Positions 25,654 to 38,699 of a stretch of DNA of 64,000 nt are shown piece by piece. Made by a program: the position numbers and the translations under genes. Each line of letters opens with the position of its first letter. Position 1 is the first letter of the stretch. The notes beneath the pieces were generated by a model. It saw only the letters and a list, made by a program, of their open reading frames with translations. It had not been told where the DNA came from and made no database searches. Source of the stretch: Siphonodentalium dalli (taxonomy: Eukaryota > Mollusca > Scaphopoda > Gadilida > Siphonodentaliidae); contig CP136066.1 of NCBI GenBank assembly GCA_032622095.1, positions 44,283,835 through 44,347,834 on the forward strand. Direction: 5' to 3'.

Positions 25654-25798
25654 TGTTGGGAATATGAGAGGAGAGAAATGTAGAATAACGAACAGAATAT
25701 ATTGTGAAGAACGAGCACGAGGTAAAAGCAATTTAACATAACTCAAATGTTGGTCCGTCTTATCGGCACCCTTAATAGTTCCCTCAATAGTTTCAACA
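25654..25798 (-). repeat. BEL/Pao 5' LTR (145 bp)
   Basis: The copy nearest the gag start, with the same ends as the 3' LTR. A third copy is at 47001-47145, within the downstream duplicate. Confidence 0.85.
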
Positions 25799-26648
25799 CC
25801 CCGACGCGCACTCTCCGTCTCAACCCACCCCGACGTGCACTCTCCGTCTCAACCCACCCCGACGCGCACTCTCCGTCTCAACCCACCCCGACGTGCACTC
25901 TCCTTCTCAACCCACCCGACGCGCACTCTCCGTCTCAACCCACCCCGACGTGCACTCTCCGTCTCAACCCACCCCGACGCGCACTCTCCGTCTCAACCCA
26001 CCCCGATGCGCACTCTCCGTCTCAACCCACCCCGACGCGCACTCTCCGTCTCAACCCAACCCGACGAGCACTATCCGTCTCAACCCACCCCGACGAGCAC
26101 TCTCCGTCTCAACCCACCCCGACGAGCACTCTCCGTCTCAACCCACCCCGACGCGCACTCTCCGTCTCAACCCACCCGACGTGCACTCTCCGTCTCAACC
26201 CACCCCGACGCGCATTCTCCGCCTCAACCCACCCCGACGAGCACTCTCCGTATCAACCCACCCCGACGAGTACTCTCCGTCTCAACCCACCCCGACGAGC
26301 ACTCTCCGTCTCAACCCACCCCGACGAGCACTCTCCGTCTCAACCCACACCGACGAGCACTCTCCGTATCAACCCACCCGACGTGCACTCTCCGTCTCAA
26401 GCCACCACGACGTGCACTCTCCGTCTCAACCCACCTCGACGCGCACTCTCGTCTCAACCCACCACGACGTGCACTCTCCGTCTCAACCCACCCCGACGTG
26501 CACTCTCCGTCTCAACCCACCCCGACGTGCACTCTCCGTCTCAACCCACCCCGACGAGCACTCTCCGTCTCAACCCACCCCGACGCGCACTCTCCGTCTC
26601 AACCCACCCCGACGAGCACTCTCCGTCTCAACCCACCCGACGCGCATC
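25799..26648. repeat. 29-bp minisatellite, right-hand remainder
   Basis: The same unit as 9492-22021 resumes right after the BEL LTR for about 29 units, then stops at CGCATCTCCGTTGGACAGG. The open frames here (three overlapping ORFs of 278-309 codons) are the same artefact as in the main array. Confidence 0.95.
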
Positions 26649-27600
26649 TCCGTTGGACAGGTTGCTTTTAGAGTAGAGCAGTCACACTTTTGGAGCGAAC
26701 CTACATGTACAGTATACCGACAAAGCTGCTCCTGTATTACATCGCGCCTTCATTAGCCCGTTAGGATTTAGCGGGAAAAATAGGTAGAATTTTTCTGTAT
26801 TAAGCAGAAACGCATGGGGAATTTTTATTTAAGCGGTACATTCCGGTCCGAATCACTCTTTCCATCCGGAATATGCTATAAAAATTGAAAACCTCTGTAC
26901 TTTATACTTCCTAGTGTATGGTGTTTGCCTATCTACGGGTTGTAACTCCGCAGGGAAAGCACGGACACAAGTTATGATGCCCGTGGCCAGTAGGGCATAT
27001 CGAGGTGTGCACACAGTCCAATTGTCGATGCTCTGCTTCTAATCATTTCCGAGATAGTACAATGAAATTTGTTTAGAGAAAGGGAGATAATTCCACGGGG
27101 AAAACGCGGACAATAATCGTTATATGACGATGGGTTAGAACTCATTAGCCGCAACATACGTACAAACTTTGAGTTTGCTACTCCCCATACTATCAGATAT
27201 TAAGGTGTTGCAAAAGTGTCGAGTATAATAATAACAGTGAAAAGTAATCGTACAAGGGCGGCAACTCTGTAACGAAACATTGGGCCGAAATTAGTATGCT
27301 TTATTTTCAGTAGACCTCAGATGCCTACGTTCGCTAGAGCTTTGGCCTCCCTACTCCCATCTGAATTTAGTTTATAAGTATTTCCAATTAAACGGAAAAC
27401 GGCCCCAAAGAAAAAAAGTATACTTCCTCGGTTACACAATGGAACTATAATAATAGGGAAAATCAGGAGCTGAAAGAATCGCAGTTAAGATACAGAAAAT
27501 AGGAAGTATGGTGATAATATGTTATCCTGAAATGACATTGTAGGTTAATCTAAAGTGTTTGGAAGAGACTCCACCCCTGTCTCGAATTCGGTGACGGGAT
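26649..27600. other. right flank of the minisatellite; no gene seen
   Basis: The first ~140 bp match 8431-8560. The rest is AT-rich DNA without a recognisable gene. The 61-codon ORFs are not supported. A near-identical copy is at 47969-48920. Confidence 0.5.
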
Positions 27601-27619
27601 TAGGAAATTGTCAACGCAA

Positions 27620-29235
27620 TTTTACAATGGATTTAAAAAATGTTTTCAGTTTTGTGATCTGCTTCGCTCCTAAATTGTATGTTATAAATCTCGTTTGATT
27701 CGGAGACGAATAACATTTTGGTATCAGGACGACTCCTGCCCAGACCCACAATTCTGAACCGACATTGGCAAAATTTGGCACACCGTATGCCCCCATTCAG
27801 TTCGTACGCATTGGAGTATCAGATGACATCCAATGTTTGACAGCTTCGGAGGAGTTGTGTTATTAAGCACAATTGTGACCCGCCTATCAAATCCAGTCGT
27901 AAGTCGGGATTTTTTTTACCCTGTGCCAATGCATTCTCTTATATATGAGAATGCATTGGCCTAACAATATTTTATCATTTTTGTTAAATAAATGTTTCTT
28001 ACAATTTTTAGGACATAAAATAAAAAGCATCCATTACCCTGCAGGGAGCCCCACACATATATAGAAGCATATAGAAGAGTGTCGTTTGCTCATGTTTGTC
28101 TGGGGCTCTGTATGGGTGAAATTATAAAATTGTTAAAGAATACAAGAAAATATTATTAAAATTGTAAAAAAATTGTTAGGCCAATGCATTCTCTTATATA
28201 AGCGAGGCGACCTATGGTCGACTCGCATATATAAGAGAATGCATTGGCACAGGGATTTGATATGGCGGGTCACAATAATTGGCCCAAATTGCAAACATTG
28301 AGGGCCAGTAACTCTGGCAAATTTCAATGGATTCTTTCAGTTTCTTGGTCGGCTGATGTTGTCGATGTTATATTCCAAGTTTAATCCGATTCTGAGACGG
28401 AAAAACACATTCGTATCACGGACCACCCCCTGACCCACAATACTGAACCGACACTGGCAAAATCTGGCACACCGCATGCTCTCTGCAGTCCGTTGTGACA
28501 TAACTATATCGTCCCCCGTGCTAAGTATTGTATAGAACCCAAACTCAATATCAGTGCTCGGTCCCTTACAGAAACCTCGCACATCTTAATCACAGCACTG
28601 CCCAGACCCGCACACAGTGAAGTCGATCCCCCAAATATGGTCATAGGGAATGACCATAACGGCAGAGCCAATGACGATGTGTATCGCCAAATACCTCATC
28701 TAATATTCATCCCAAAGAGTATATAAGACACAGCTATGTACATCCCATCACATCATGCTTTCACTTGACTCATCTTGTCTTGAGGTTCCTATACCTAACC
28801 GGGTATCACTTATCTTTCGGGGCCATCACTTCGCGGCTTTGTACACATTGATTCAGCGACTTCTTTTGTACGCATTGATTCAGCGACTTCTTTTGTATAC
28901 ATTGATTGTGTATTATACATCCTACATTGAAGATTGGCATCATATATATGTGTCGTCATTACATCACAATTGGTGTATCCAATGACAGGCAATGCTAGGC
29001 AGTCTCGGAGGAGTTGTGTTATCAAGCCTATTGGCCGAAATTGCAAACTTTGAGAACCCAAAATCTCCCGTGATTTTTGCAACAGATTTACGATCTGTTT
29101 TCAGTTTCGTGATTGGTTTGTGCAGTAGATATTACATTCTAAGTTTAATTCGATTAGGACAAGAACACACCTCATCTCCCCATACCCACAATACCGAACA
29201 CAAATAATGTCAAAATTTGGCGCACACAGTGCACT
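27620..29235. repeat. degenerate satellite, about three units
   Basis: Three diverged blocks near 27645, 28345 and 29110 share an order of short motifs: TTTTCAGTTT, CGATT(C), ACCCACAAT(A/T)C, GAACCGACA and AAAAT(T/C)TGGC(A/G)CAC. The first block is interrupted by a MITE. A 27-bp repeat (2.7 copies, 28839-28909, with ATTGATTCAGCGACTTC) lies between blocks two and three. Confidence 0.5.
27875..28273. mobile_element. 399-bp MITE with two internal hairpins
   Basis: Outer ends GTGACCCGCC(AT)ATCAAATCC are inverted at the right end (GATTTGATATGGCGGGTCAC). Next inside are ACCCTGTGCC sequences and family hairpins: 27925-27960 is shortened to 36 bp, 28180-28248 is full length. The centre has a GGGAGCCCC/GGGGCTC inverted pair. 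No ORF is present. The duplicate is at 49194-49593, and a related copy is at 53729-54136. Confidence 0.8.
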
Positions 29236-29243
29236 AATGGAGC

Positions 29244-30119
29244 TTTTATTTATTTATTTATTTTACATTTCTCTAGAAAAGTGTTGGTTACCAAAATACC
29301 ATGATTAATTTGGAATTGAAAGGCTTTCAATTTTGTGTCTTTGTTAATTAGGAATGGCCTCATATATATTTTCTGCCAATTGAAATGTTCTGGCTCTAAG
29401 TTCAGTCTATGTGTCCACCCAATTTGTGCACACGGTTTATTCTGAACAAGGATTTTGATGAGTTCCCAATACAAAAATTTGTTGAGATACTTCTCAAGAA
29501 CTATGTTTTGAAGAATATCTTATTGGATAATATTTGAGAGTTTCATTTTAGATTCTTTCATTTCCCTACGCCATTGACTCGGGATTGCCATTATAAGCCC
29601 ATGAAGGGTGAGATAATTCATCTTTAATCCATATGTAGTGTATATTTCTTCAGTAGTCATGAAAGATCCATCAACATTCAGTACTAGTATATCATTGATA
29701 TATAAGACTTGTCTGTCTATCCAATCTTTAAACTGGACAGGTTTATTCTGAATTTTTATATGAAGATTATGGAAAATTGGTTGGCTCCAGCAATTGCCAT
29801 TTACAGGTTCTTTGACTAATAATTCATAAGCTGATATGACATCTTTCCAGAACGGATTAAAGGATTTTGAGGTATTTAGAAGACTATGTTTACCGAGGTT
29901 AGCATTGATGTCCCCTCCCAAATTTATTTGCGGCATCTATAAAACATTCAGAAAAATCATAAGCGTCCAGAAATGTTTGAGCCATGTCAATTTCAGAGAT
30001 TTAGAAAATATTTTCAGGTCTGGTAAGTTGAACCCCTCTGATTCAATATTCTGAACTAAAGAGTCTCTTTTTATTCTATCACGTTTGTTATTCCAAAAAA
30101 CTGAAAGAGCAAGCCTTAC
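29244..30119 (-). pseudogene. LINE B copy A, 3' part (reverse transcriptase C-terminal region)
   Basis: Minus-strand fragments (29936-29520 and 29474-29250) match the C-terminal half of a L1/Tx1-type ORF2, for example LHGLIMAIPSQWRREMKESK and KLKAFQFQINHGILVTNTFL. The latter resembles FQFRINTRILATKQLL in the intact LINE at 55766. The 3' end is marked by an (AAAT)n tail (29246-29264 on the plus strand as TTTA repeats). The frame is broken several times. The fragment ends at 30119, where the palindromic element is inserted. Confidence 0.8.
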
Positions 30120-30309
30120 TGATGATAGCCCAGTTGGTGGCAGTCTAGACAGTTTGACCTACATTCTCTGCAGTACTACCGTTGGAGTTTGACCTATATT
30201 CTCCGCCCACGCATTGCATCATGGTCTATTTGTATGCCGGTTGTGCATGTCCGGACATGACCCGTTGGTTATATCCAATGGGATAATGTTAAAGTGACAC
30301 TCGCATTGA

Positions 30310-30640
30310 AAACTTACAAAAAATTCAAAACTTCAAAAATTTCAAAAACTTCAAAAATTTCAAAAATTTCAAAAACTTCAAAAATTTCAAAAACTTCAAA
30401 AACTTCAAAAACTTCAAAAATTTCAAAAACTTCAAAAACTTCAAAAATCTCAAAAAATTTCAAAAAAGTTTAAAAACTTCAAAATACTCAAAAATTTCAA
30501 AAAACTTAAAAAACTTTTCAAAAAGAAACAAAAATGAAAAACAGAAAAAAATTCATAAATTAAAAAAATATGAAAAACTTAAAAAACTTCAACTTTTTCT
30601 AAAATTCAAAAATAATTTAAAATTAAATTAAAATTAACTG
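30310..30640. repeat. low-complexity TTCAAAAA tract
   Basis: Irregular repeats of CTTCAAAAA and TTTCAAAAA. Its mirror is at about 45250-45580. Confidence 0.85.
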
Positions 30641-32957
30641 TCTTTTAATATATCTAACCCACTGCCACTTCTAAGGGTTCCACACTACACCTGAAGGGAT
30701 ATTGAGTGGTCTACACACGTCTCCTAAACCCTAGAATAAGATCCAGCCCATAAGAAACACCGCCTCCTGCAATGCCTGTCATTCGAATCTGACGCAATCC
30801 CTACTTCTGGCGCAATGCCTGAGTCATTCGAATCTGGCGCAATCCCTACTTCCGGCGCAACGCCTGAGTCATTGGAATCTGACGCAATCCCTCGCGAAAC
30901 CTACCGGCTGACTCCACACCCATCGGCTAAACGTTGTATCACATGCTTATTATTTGATCATATCGTGGAAATTCAATGTTTTGTCATCACTCATGAGATA
31001 TAACCCATATCCACTGAAAAAGGGTGGATATCCTCTATTTATTTATAATTTTTTCTTTGTTATCTTTTTTTTTATCCCTCTTTTTTATCTGCCACTTCCT
31101 GTTTTTATTCGCTCTTCTTTTTCTTACAACTTCTAATCCCTCATAATCTTCGAATATCCACTTTCATCTGCAAGTTTTTGAAAAAATTCCTTGTTTAGTA
31201 GCACCTCCAGATGGGCTCTATAGAATTTGAACGAGGCATCCATCTTGGATATTACTCTTTCTATGACTAAATCCGTTAGCACGCTCTACAGATGTCATAT
31301 AGGTAGCACGCTCTACATATGTCATATAGGCCTCTTCACATCTTGTTTTCCATAATTTATTCATTCCTAATCGCTCCATTGACTGTAACAAATTAAATTA
31401 CCCCCTCCCCCTGTATTTAGAATACATACTTGATTATTAATATTTCCCCCTTTCATGGTGTGCATGTTCCTTGGGACATCTTTGCTAATGTGAAGCCACA
31501 CCTATTATATATATATATATATACAACTTTAAAAGCCCGCGAAAATATTACTCATATTATAGACTTCCCTTTGAAGACCTTTGTATGTGACAATGATCCG
31601 TAATATTGTTTCTAAGTGACACTGGCCAGTGAAACTGATACTACGGGTATGAACTAGCCAACTTCACATCGTAACAATAATAAAAGGGACACTTCATCTA
31701 TATCAGTCTCAAAACGTGTTGGTACACATCTGTGTGGAAACTAAAACCAATCACTCTTCGTCCGTCATCCGTACATAATTGTAATATAATTTTCTCAGAA
31801 ACCACGGGATCCCTTTGGCTGAAATTTGGTCTCAACATGGGATCAGAAATTATCCATGGAAGACAACAGTGTCCGTGTGGGGAGAAGCTTCGTAGTGTTT
31901 CGCTGTCGCCATGGTGTTTGTTTGGGTATAGGCATGGGTGGTGAGTGTGGTTCTCATATGGTATGAACTAGCCTTTACTGACTGAGGTAATTTAGTGCAC
32001 ATGTCATCACTTCACTGATAACCATTATATGGTCAAATCCCTACACTATCAAACGCAATGTTTCAATAATGGGTTTTCTTAAAATTTTGACTAAATATTG
32101 GTTATATTATACGCATCAGCGATCCTTCTTAATAACGCTCTGTATATTTTCAAACGCATTGCACTAAATGGGTTTGGAATAGCCATACAGGAAAGGAGAA
32201 ACTGAGGTCCTGGGTAGGTCGACTGCATATAGCAGTATATATGGGGTACAGACATGGACAGCAATGGGTTCCTCGTGGCTTCTGGTCTACACATGACATA
32301 TTAAAGTTAACCACACCCATCGGCGCGCCTTTATTGGGCTATGAAGCGCCATACAGGCTCGAATCATGGCCTTCGCCATGTGTTTCTATTTGAACCCACA
32401 TTAGTAACTAAATAAAATCTTTCTCTCCAGGTTGTTTCACGCCATAACCTTGATTTGGAAAGCTTGAAGGGCTAATTAAGCTTCAATTTAAATCCCAACA
32501 TTTTCTTATTTGAAGAACGTATCTGGTTAAACATGTCCACCATAGTAAGCTCATTTAATTCAAAGAGCTTCACACATAGTCCCACTAGTAATGATGTGTC
32601 GTTATTTACTACAGAAATGGTCATATAGAATACAATACAACACATTTTGGTCACATACCTTAAAGGTGCACGTCACTTTCGCAAGATATCGAACTGACCA
32701 TGTATAGAGTGGAATGACATGTCGGGTATCAAATGTATAATCAGTTCCAGTATTTCGTCCATAAGGCAGTTTTGGTTGTAACATCATTGTGTATGACGGT
32801 TCATTCATATGATATCTTAGCGGTTGCACACGATACTGTCTGTTGTATTTTATGTCTTATATCATGTATATTAATTGCTCCATGGATGGTAGGAGTATGG
32901 CATTGGTGTCTGGTTCTTCGATGTATTCTAGTCATAGTTCATTCATATTATTACTCT

Positions 32958-34560
32958 AAAATCTCCATTAAATGGAGAAACTAAAGAGCCCATATTATGT
33001 AGACTAGTGTATAAATACTTACTTCATGCATTATTTTTATCAATTATATGTATTATAACTCCCATCAAGATAGGCTGTTATACAGAGGAAACAAAGCATG
33101 TACCAAGTGACAGTCTGTACCAAGTGACAGTCTCATGTCACGAAAGGCCTACTATGTGGACACATTTTCTTATCAAAACGCTCTATTATGTAGGGGGTTA
33201 TCAACCATTGGTCTGGAAAAGGCATACGAGCGGAAGGCGTGTATACACATTTATTCGATGTACTCTTTAATCGTCGATTTCTCTTTATTGTCGTTAATTT
33301 ATAGCATTATTAGTAGGAATCTAAACTCGCCGTTATATTGAGAAAATAATGCGTCAATACCAGTCAATACTGCTTTATTGGCGGTAAATGAAATTATTGA
33401 ATCATGTATCGCAGCTAAACAAGCGAGACAACTGATCACAACACAAAAATTAGTAATATTTCTGAAGCCTTGAGTGGGTTGTAATACACAGTGTAAATTT
33501 TCATTATTGCTACCATTTAAGGAAACATGCCCCCGATAGGGCTACTATGCGAACACATGTCTATATTAATTTCACATATTCCTTACCGTTCATTCATATA
33601 TACTCCAAGCTCTCTGTTAATACAGAGGCATCAAAACATTGGTCTGGAAGAGACCTACTATGTGGATGCGTGTATACATATTTACTTGATGTATTCTTTA
33701 ATCGTTCATTTCTCTTTATTATCGTTCATTTATAGCATTATTAGAAGAAATTTAGTCTAAAATCTCCATTACATGGAGACAATAAAGAGCCCATATGGTG
33801 TAGACTAATGCATAAATACTTACTTCATGTATTCTTTTCACCAATTATATGTATTGTACATCCTATACATTTAGTCTGTTATACAGAGGAAACAAAGCAT
33901 GTACTACGTGGCAGTTTCATATGACGATAAGACCTACTATGTGAACACATGTGCATATTAATTTCACATATTCTTCTCAAAACGCTCTATTTTATACGGG
34001 GGGTATCAAACATTGGTCTGGAAAAGGCATGCTATGTGGACGCGTGTATACATATTGACTTCATATATGCATTCATAGTTCATTTCTCTTAATTGTCGTT
34101 CATTTAATAGCATTATTAGTAGAAATATAGTCTAAAACCGTCGGTATATGGAGAATATATAGCGTCAATACTGTTTTATTGTTGGTAACTCAAATTATTG
34201 CATTATGTATCGCAACTAAACAAGCGAGATAACTCATAAATTATTAATAGTTCTGATGTCTATGGCAGTTCACACAGTGTATATTTTCATTGTTGTTACC
34301 ATTTTAGTGCATACATTACTGATTTCTGTGTAAGAACGCCGGTCTCCATTGTTGTTATGATTGTGCCTATAACTGTCCATATTCTTAAAGCAAGTACGGT
34401 ACCTCTATGTGATATGATCTATAAAAATTTCCATTTTCACAGGTAAATCACGTATAAACGCTCTTTAATGTATAGTTAAACTGAGTTTTCACATGCAGGG
34501 CTATGTCTTTGTGGACTATATACGTGGTATACTTCAGTATATACACGAAGTGAATGTGTT
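32958..34560. repeat. two diverged ~803-bp tandem repeats
   Basis: AAATCTCCATT(A)ATGGAGA at 32958 recurs at 33761. Also repeated are GTTATACAGAGGAAACAAAG (about 33080 and 33880) and the ATTGGTCTGGAA segments. Sub-blocks repeat again near 33640. The mirrored copy is at about 41336-42938. Confidence 0.6.
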
Positions 34561-35469
34561 CTAAGTATACGTATCTGATTTATGTATACGTCCGTGTTTC
34601 TTAAAGCAAATCCAATACATATTAGTGCGTTATATTATGATGTACATTAAGTGCCCTTTTCACTGTTAAATCAAGTAAAAAGGCCCTCTACTATAGTTAA
34701 CTATTCAGTTCCACGTACGCTATAAGATCTATGGTGGTCCGGTGTGTCTTATCAATATGCCATTATATGCACGAATGTAATGTGTTCAAATATGTGGGTT
34801 ATGATGTATACTTTAATGTTAAAGTATATAAGCACTCTTTAAGATATGCATATGCAGAATGTTGCCTCTTTACACTGACAGAAAAAAAAGGAATATATAA
34901 TTTTGAGTACTACTCTTCATAAAACGTTAGAAAACCATAATCTAACAACGAATATCGAAGAACAATGTAATTACTTGATAAGCATTGTAAATATTTCGTC
35001 TGTTTTAAATAAAATGGAAATATTTCGTCTATTTGAAATACAGTTGGAAGCAACAATCAAGTATTTAAATGAAATTTGGACCAAAATCTTATAATTTGAG
35101 AAAACGTATATAATTTCTATCGAAGTCTTATAATTAAGGAAGGCTTTGTGCGAATCCATTCGGTCTAATGTGTGAATGTGTTCATCATCGCAAATATAAT
35201 GATGCAGAAATGAATATTTCCTAGAATAATGTTAACATAGCTTGTATTTAACCGAAATAATATAGCATTTGAGTTAAAATGTTTCATATTAGGACCATAA
35301 CGAACCAATGCATAAAAATACAATATTTTGTTTTTCATTCTCGATCAAAATAATGCAGGGTTGTCAATTATCAACAAAAAACAAATACTTTGAAACAAAA
35401 ACGATGACATAAGAAGGAATATCCAAGAGCTAGTGTGAAAATAACCCTCACATTTATAAAAAAAAAACA

Positions 35470-37084
35470 ATAAAATTAAAGTTTTCGAGTAAGTCCTTCA
35501 AATTTATTGAATGTTTTCGTCTATGTTGGATCAAATTTGACACAAAAATCAATTAGCTCACTAACAGTTCGCGCAATATCTCATATTTTGAGAAAACGTT
35601 TGCAATTTTAGACAACAATATTGCTAGTGAAGGTGAATATTTCATCCTGGAACTCATGAAATATGATAAAAATAGATGTAAAGACACTTCACGAGCCCTC
35701 ATATATTTGAGTTATGAACATAAAGTCATCTCATAGTGCCATTGTACCCCATAATTTGGTCAGGAGAAATATGTATTTCATATTTGACCCTTCATCTGTG
35801 GTAAAAAATGAATTAAGGGACATGGGAGTGGTGTCCCTGGACATTAACCTAGAGCATAAATTGACTCAATTATGCAATTTTAGGCAACATTCTTGCCAGG
35901 GAAAGTGTATATTTCATGTTGGAACTCATCCAATGTGATAAACATGCATCATAAGACACTTAATGAGCTCTGATGACTTTGAGTTATGACAACAACGGCA
36001 TCTCATACTAGATTGTAAGCCATAATTTGGTCAGGAAAAGTGTAAATTTCATATTTTATCCTACATGTGTTTTAACAATCAATGTAATTACACCCCATCG
36101 GTCGCCTAGACACAGCGTAAATGTTCTCAAGTTTTCAATTGTAGGCCACAATGTCGGCAGTGAAGGTAAACATTTCATGTTGGAACCCATGAAATGTGAT
36201 AAAATGGATAAAAAGACACTTCCTGAGTCCTTATGACTGAGTTATGAACATAAAGGGAACTCATAGTGTATTGTAGGTCATAATTTGGTCAGGAAAATTG
36301 TAAATTTCATGTCTTAAGCTCCATGTGTTTTTAAAATATATGTAATTACAACCATTGGGTCCCTAGAGATCAATCCACAGTCCATATGTAGTCCATATGC
36401 AATTTTAGGGAACAGTTTTGCTAGTGAAGGTGAACATTCCATGCTGGAACTCATGAAATATGATAAAAATAGATGAAAAGACACTTTCTGAGGCCTTGGT
36501 CGGGAGAAATGTGTATTGTATTTTGACCCTTGATGCGTGGTAGCAATCAATGAAATTACACCCCATGGTATCCTCAGATATGAAGCAACATCATAAATGC
36601 ACTCAGTTTTGGCAATTTAGACAACATTGTTGATGGGGAAGTTGTACATGTCATGTTGGAACTGGTGAAATGTGATAATAATTGATCAAAAGACACTCGA
36701 TGAGCCCTGATGGGTTTCAATTATGGTCATAAAGGCATATGATAGTGTCATTATACAACGGGGAAATTTGGGAAGCGCTAACAAAGCGTATCTGCACGGT
36801 GTTATACGAATCAAAATGATCCTGATATAAGAAATGCAATCTAGATCATACTCAGTATATTCGTATCGACTGAATATATCGTTATTCGATGGTGTTCCTG
36901 GCATACCTCCGTCTTTACTTTTCTTATGCTTTTGTAGATTGTAGTTCGACGATAATATCTTTCTGCACAAATGGCACCCGTGTATTGTCTCGAATCATGG
37001 GAAGAACTATCGTCCTTATACCAGCGAAAAGATGAGCAAATATGGTGTGGTATTATAAACTCGCCGCGTTCGTACCTCTATTTA
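35470..37084. repeat. 1,615-bp tandem block, copy 1 (left arm)
   Basis: Exact spacing of 1,615 bp between TAAAATTAAAGTTTTCGAG at 35471 and 37086. Encoded ORFs are identical in the two copies. Internally it holds about five degenerate ~265-bp units marked by AAGACACTT and GAGTTATGAACATAAAG (35684, 35948, 36211, 36478, 36690). Confidence 0.9.
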
Positions 37085-38699
37085 ATAAAATTAAAGTTTT
37101 CGAGTAAGTCCTTCAAATTTATTGAATGTTTTCGTCTATGTTGGATCAAATTTGACACAAAAATCAATTAGCTCACTAACAGTTCGCGCAATATCTCATA
37201 TTTTGAGAAAACGTTTGCAATTTTAGACAACAATATTGCTAGTGAAGGTGAATATTTCATCCTGGAACTCATGAAATATGATAAAAATAGATGTAAAGAC
37301 ACTTCACGAGCCCTCATATATTTGAGTTATGAACATAAAGTCATCTCATAGTGCCATTGTACCCCATAATTTGGTCAGGAGAAATATGTATTTCATATTT
37401 GACCCTTCATCTGTGGTAAAAAATGAATTAAGGGACATGGGAGTGGTGTCCCTGGACATTAACCTAGAGCATAAATTGACTCAATTATGCAATTTTAGGC
37501 AACATTCTTGCCAGGGAAAGTGTATATTTCATGTTGGAACTCATCCAATGTGATAAACATGCATCATAAGACACTTAATGAGCTCTGATGACTTTGAGTT
37601 ATGACAACAACGGCATCTCATACTAGATTGTAAGCCATAATTTGGTCAGGAAAAGTGTAAATTTCATATTTTATCCTACATGTGTTTTAACAATCAATGT
37701 AATTACACCCCATCGGTCGCCTAGACACAGCGTAAATGTTCTCAAGTTTTCAATTGTAGGCCACAATGTCGGCAGTGAAGGTAAACATTTCATGTTGGAA
37801 CCCATGAAATGTGATAAAATGGATAAAAAGACACTTCCTGAGTCCTTATGACTGAGTTATGAACATAAAGGGAACTCATAGTGTATTGTAGGTCATAATT
37901 TGGTCAGGAAAATTGTAAATTTCATGTCTTAAGCTCCATGTGTTTTTAAAATATATGTAATTACAACCATTGGGTCCCTAGAGATCAATCCACAGTCCAT
38001 ATGTAGTCCATATGCAATTTTAGGGAACAGTTTTGCTAGTGAAGGTGAACATTCCATGCTGGAACTCATGAAATATGATAAAAATAGATGAAAAGACACT
38101 TTCTGAGGCCTTGGTCGGGAGAAATGTGTATTGTATTTTGACCCTTGATGCGTGGTAGCAATCAATGAAATTACACCCCATGGTATCCTCAGATATGAAG
38201 CAACATCATAAATGCACTCAGTTTTGGCAATTTAGACAACATTGTTGATGGGGAAGTTGTACATGTCATGTTGGAACTGGTGAAATGTGATAATAATTGA
38301 TCAAAAGACACTCGATGAGCCCTGATGGGTTTCAATTATGGTCATAAAGGCATATGATAGTGTCATTATACAACGGGGAAATTTGGGAAGCGCTAACAAA
38401 GCGTATCTGCACGGTGTTATACGAATCAAAATGATCCTGATATAAGAAATGCAATCTAGATCATACTCAGTATATTCGTATCGACTGAATATATCGTTAT
38501 TCGATGGTGTTCCTGGCATACCTCCGTCTTTACTTTTCTTATGCTTTTGTAGATTGTAGTTCGACGATAATATCTTTCTGCACAAATGGCACCCGTGTAT
38601 TGTCTCGAATCATGGGAAGAACTATCGTCCTTATACCAGCGAAAAGATGAGCAAATATGGTGTGGTATTATAAACTCGCCGCGTTCGTACCTCTATTTA
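37085..38699. repeat. 1,615-bp tandem block, copy 2 (left arm)
   Basis: The second copy of the block, adjacent to the palindrome centre. The right arm carries only one copy (about 38812-40425), so the arms differ in length by this unit. Confidence 0.9.

Larger units (their letters stand above)
22022..25798 (-). mobile_element. BEL/Pao LTR retrotransposon, decayed, inside the minisatellite
   Basis: Two 145-bp LTRs bracket a minus-strand gag-pol remnant. The LTRs have TG...CA ends (minus strand TGTTGAAAC...CCCAACA) and differ at only about two positions, so insertion was fairly recent or the ends were homogenised. The element interrupts the minisatellite: array sequence abuts both LTRs, with CCCG next to each side as a possible short target duplication. 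The internal length of about 3.5 kb is well under the usual 5-7 kb because the RNase H end and integrase core are missing. Confidence 0.85.
25312..30119. repeat. segmental duplication, copy A (part 1)
   Basis: Matches 46648-51439 at near identity, with matching features offset by about 21,320-21,347 bp. It contains the BEL gag start and LTR, minisatellite remainder, unique flank, MITE and LINE B 3' half. The offset changes by 28 across the minisatellite, close to one unit. Copy A continues at 45776-46647 because the palindrome has split it. Confidence 0.9.

Noticed and set aside
32320-32400. tRNA-like or SINE head on the minus strand (GGTTCAAATAG, GATTCGAGCC)
   Set aside because: No A box at proper spacing and no cloverleaf could be drawn.
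32091-34922. Small ORFs in the palindrome arms (60-94 codons)
   Set aside because: Each appears mirrored in the other arm with no domain; conservation follows from arm identity, not coding.
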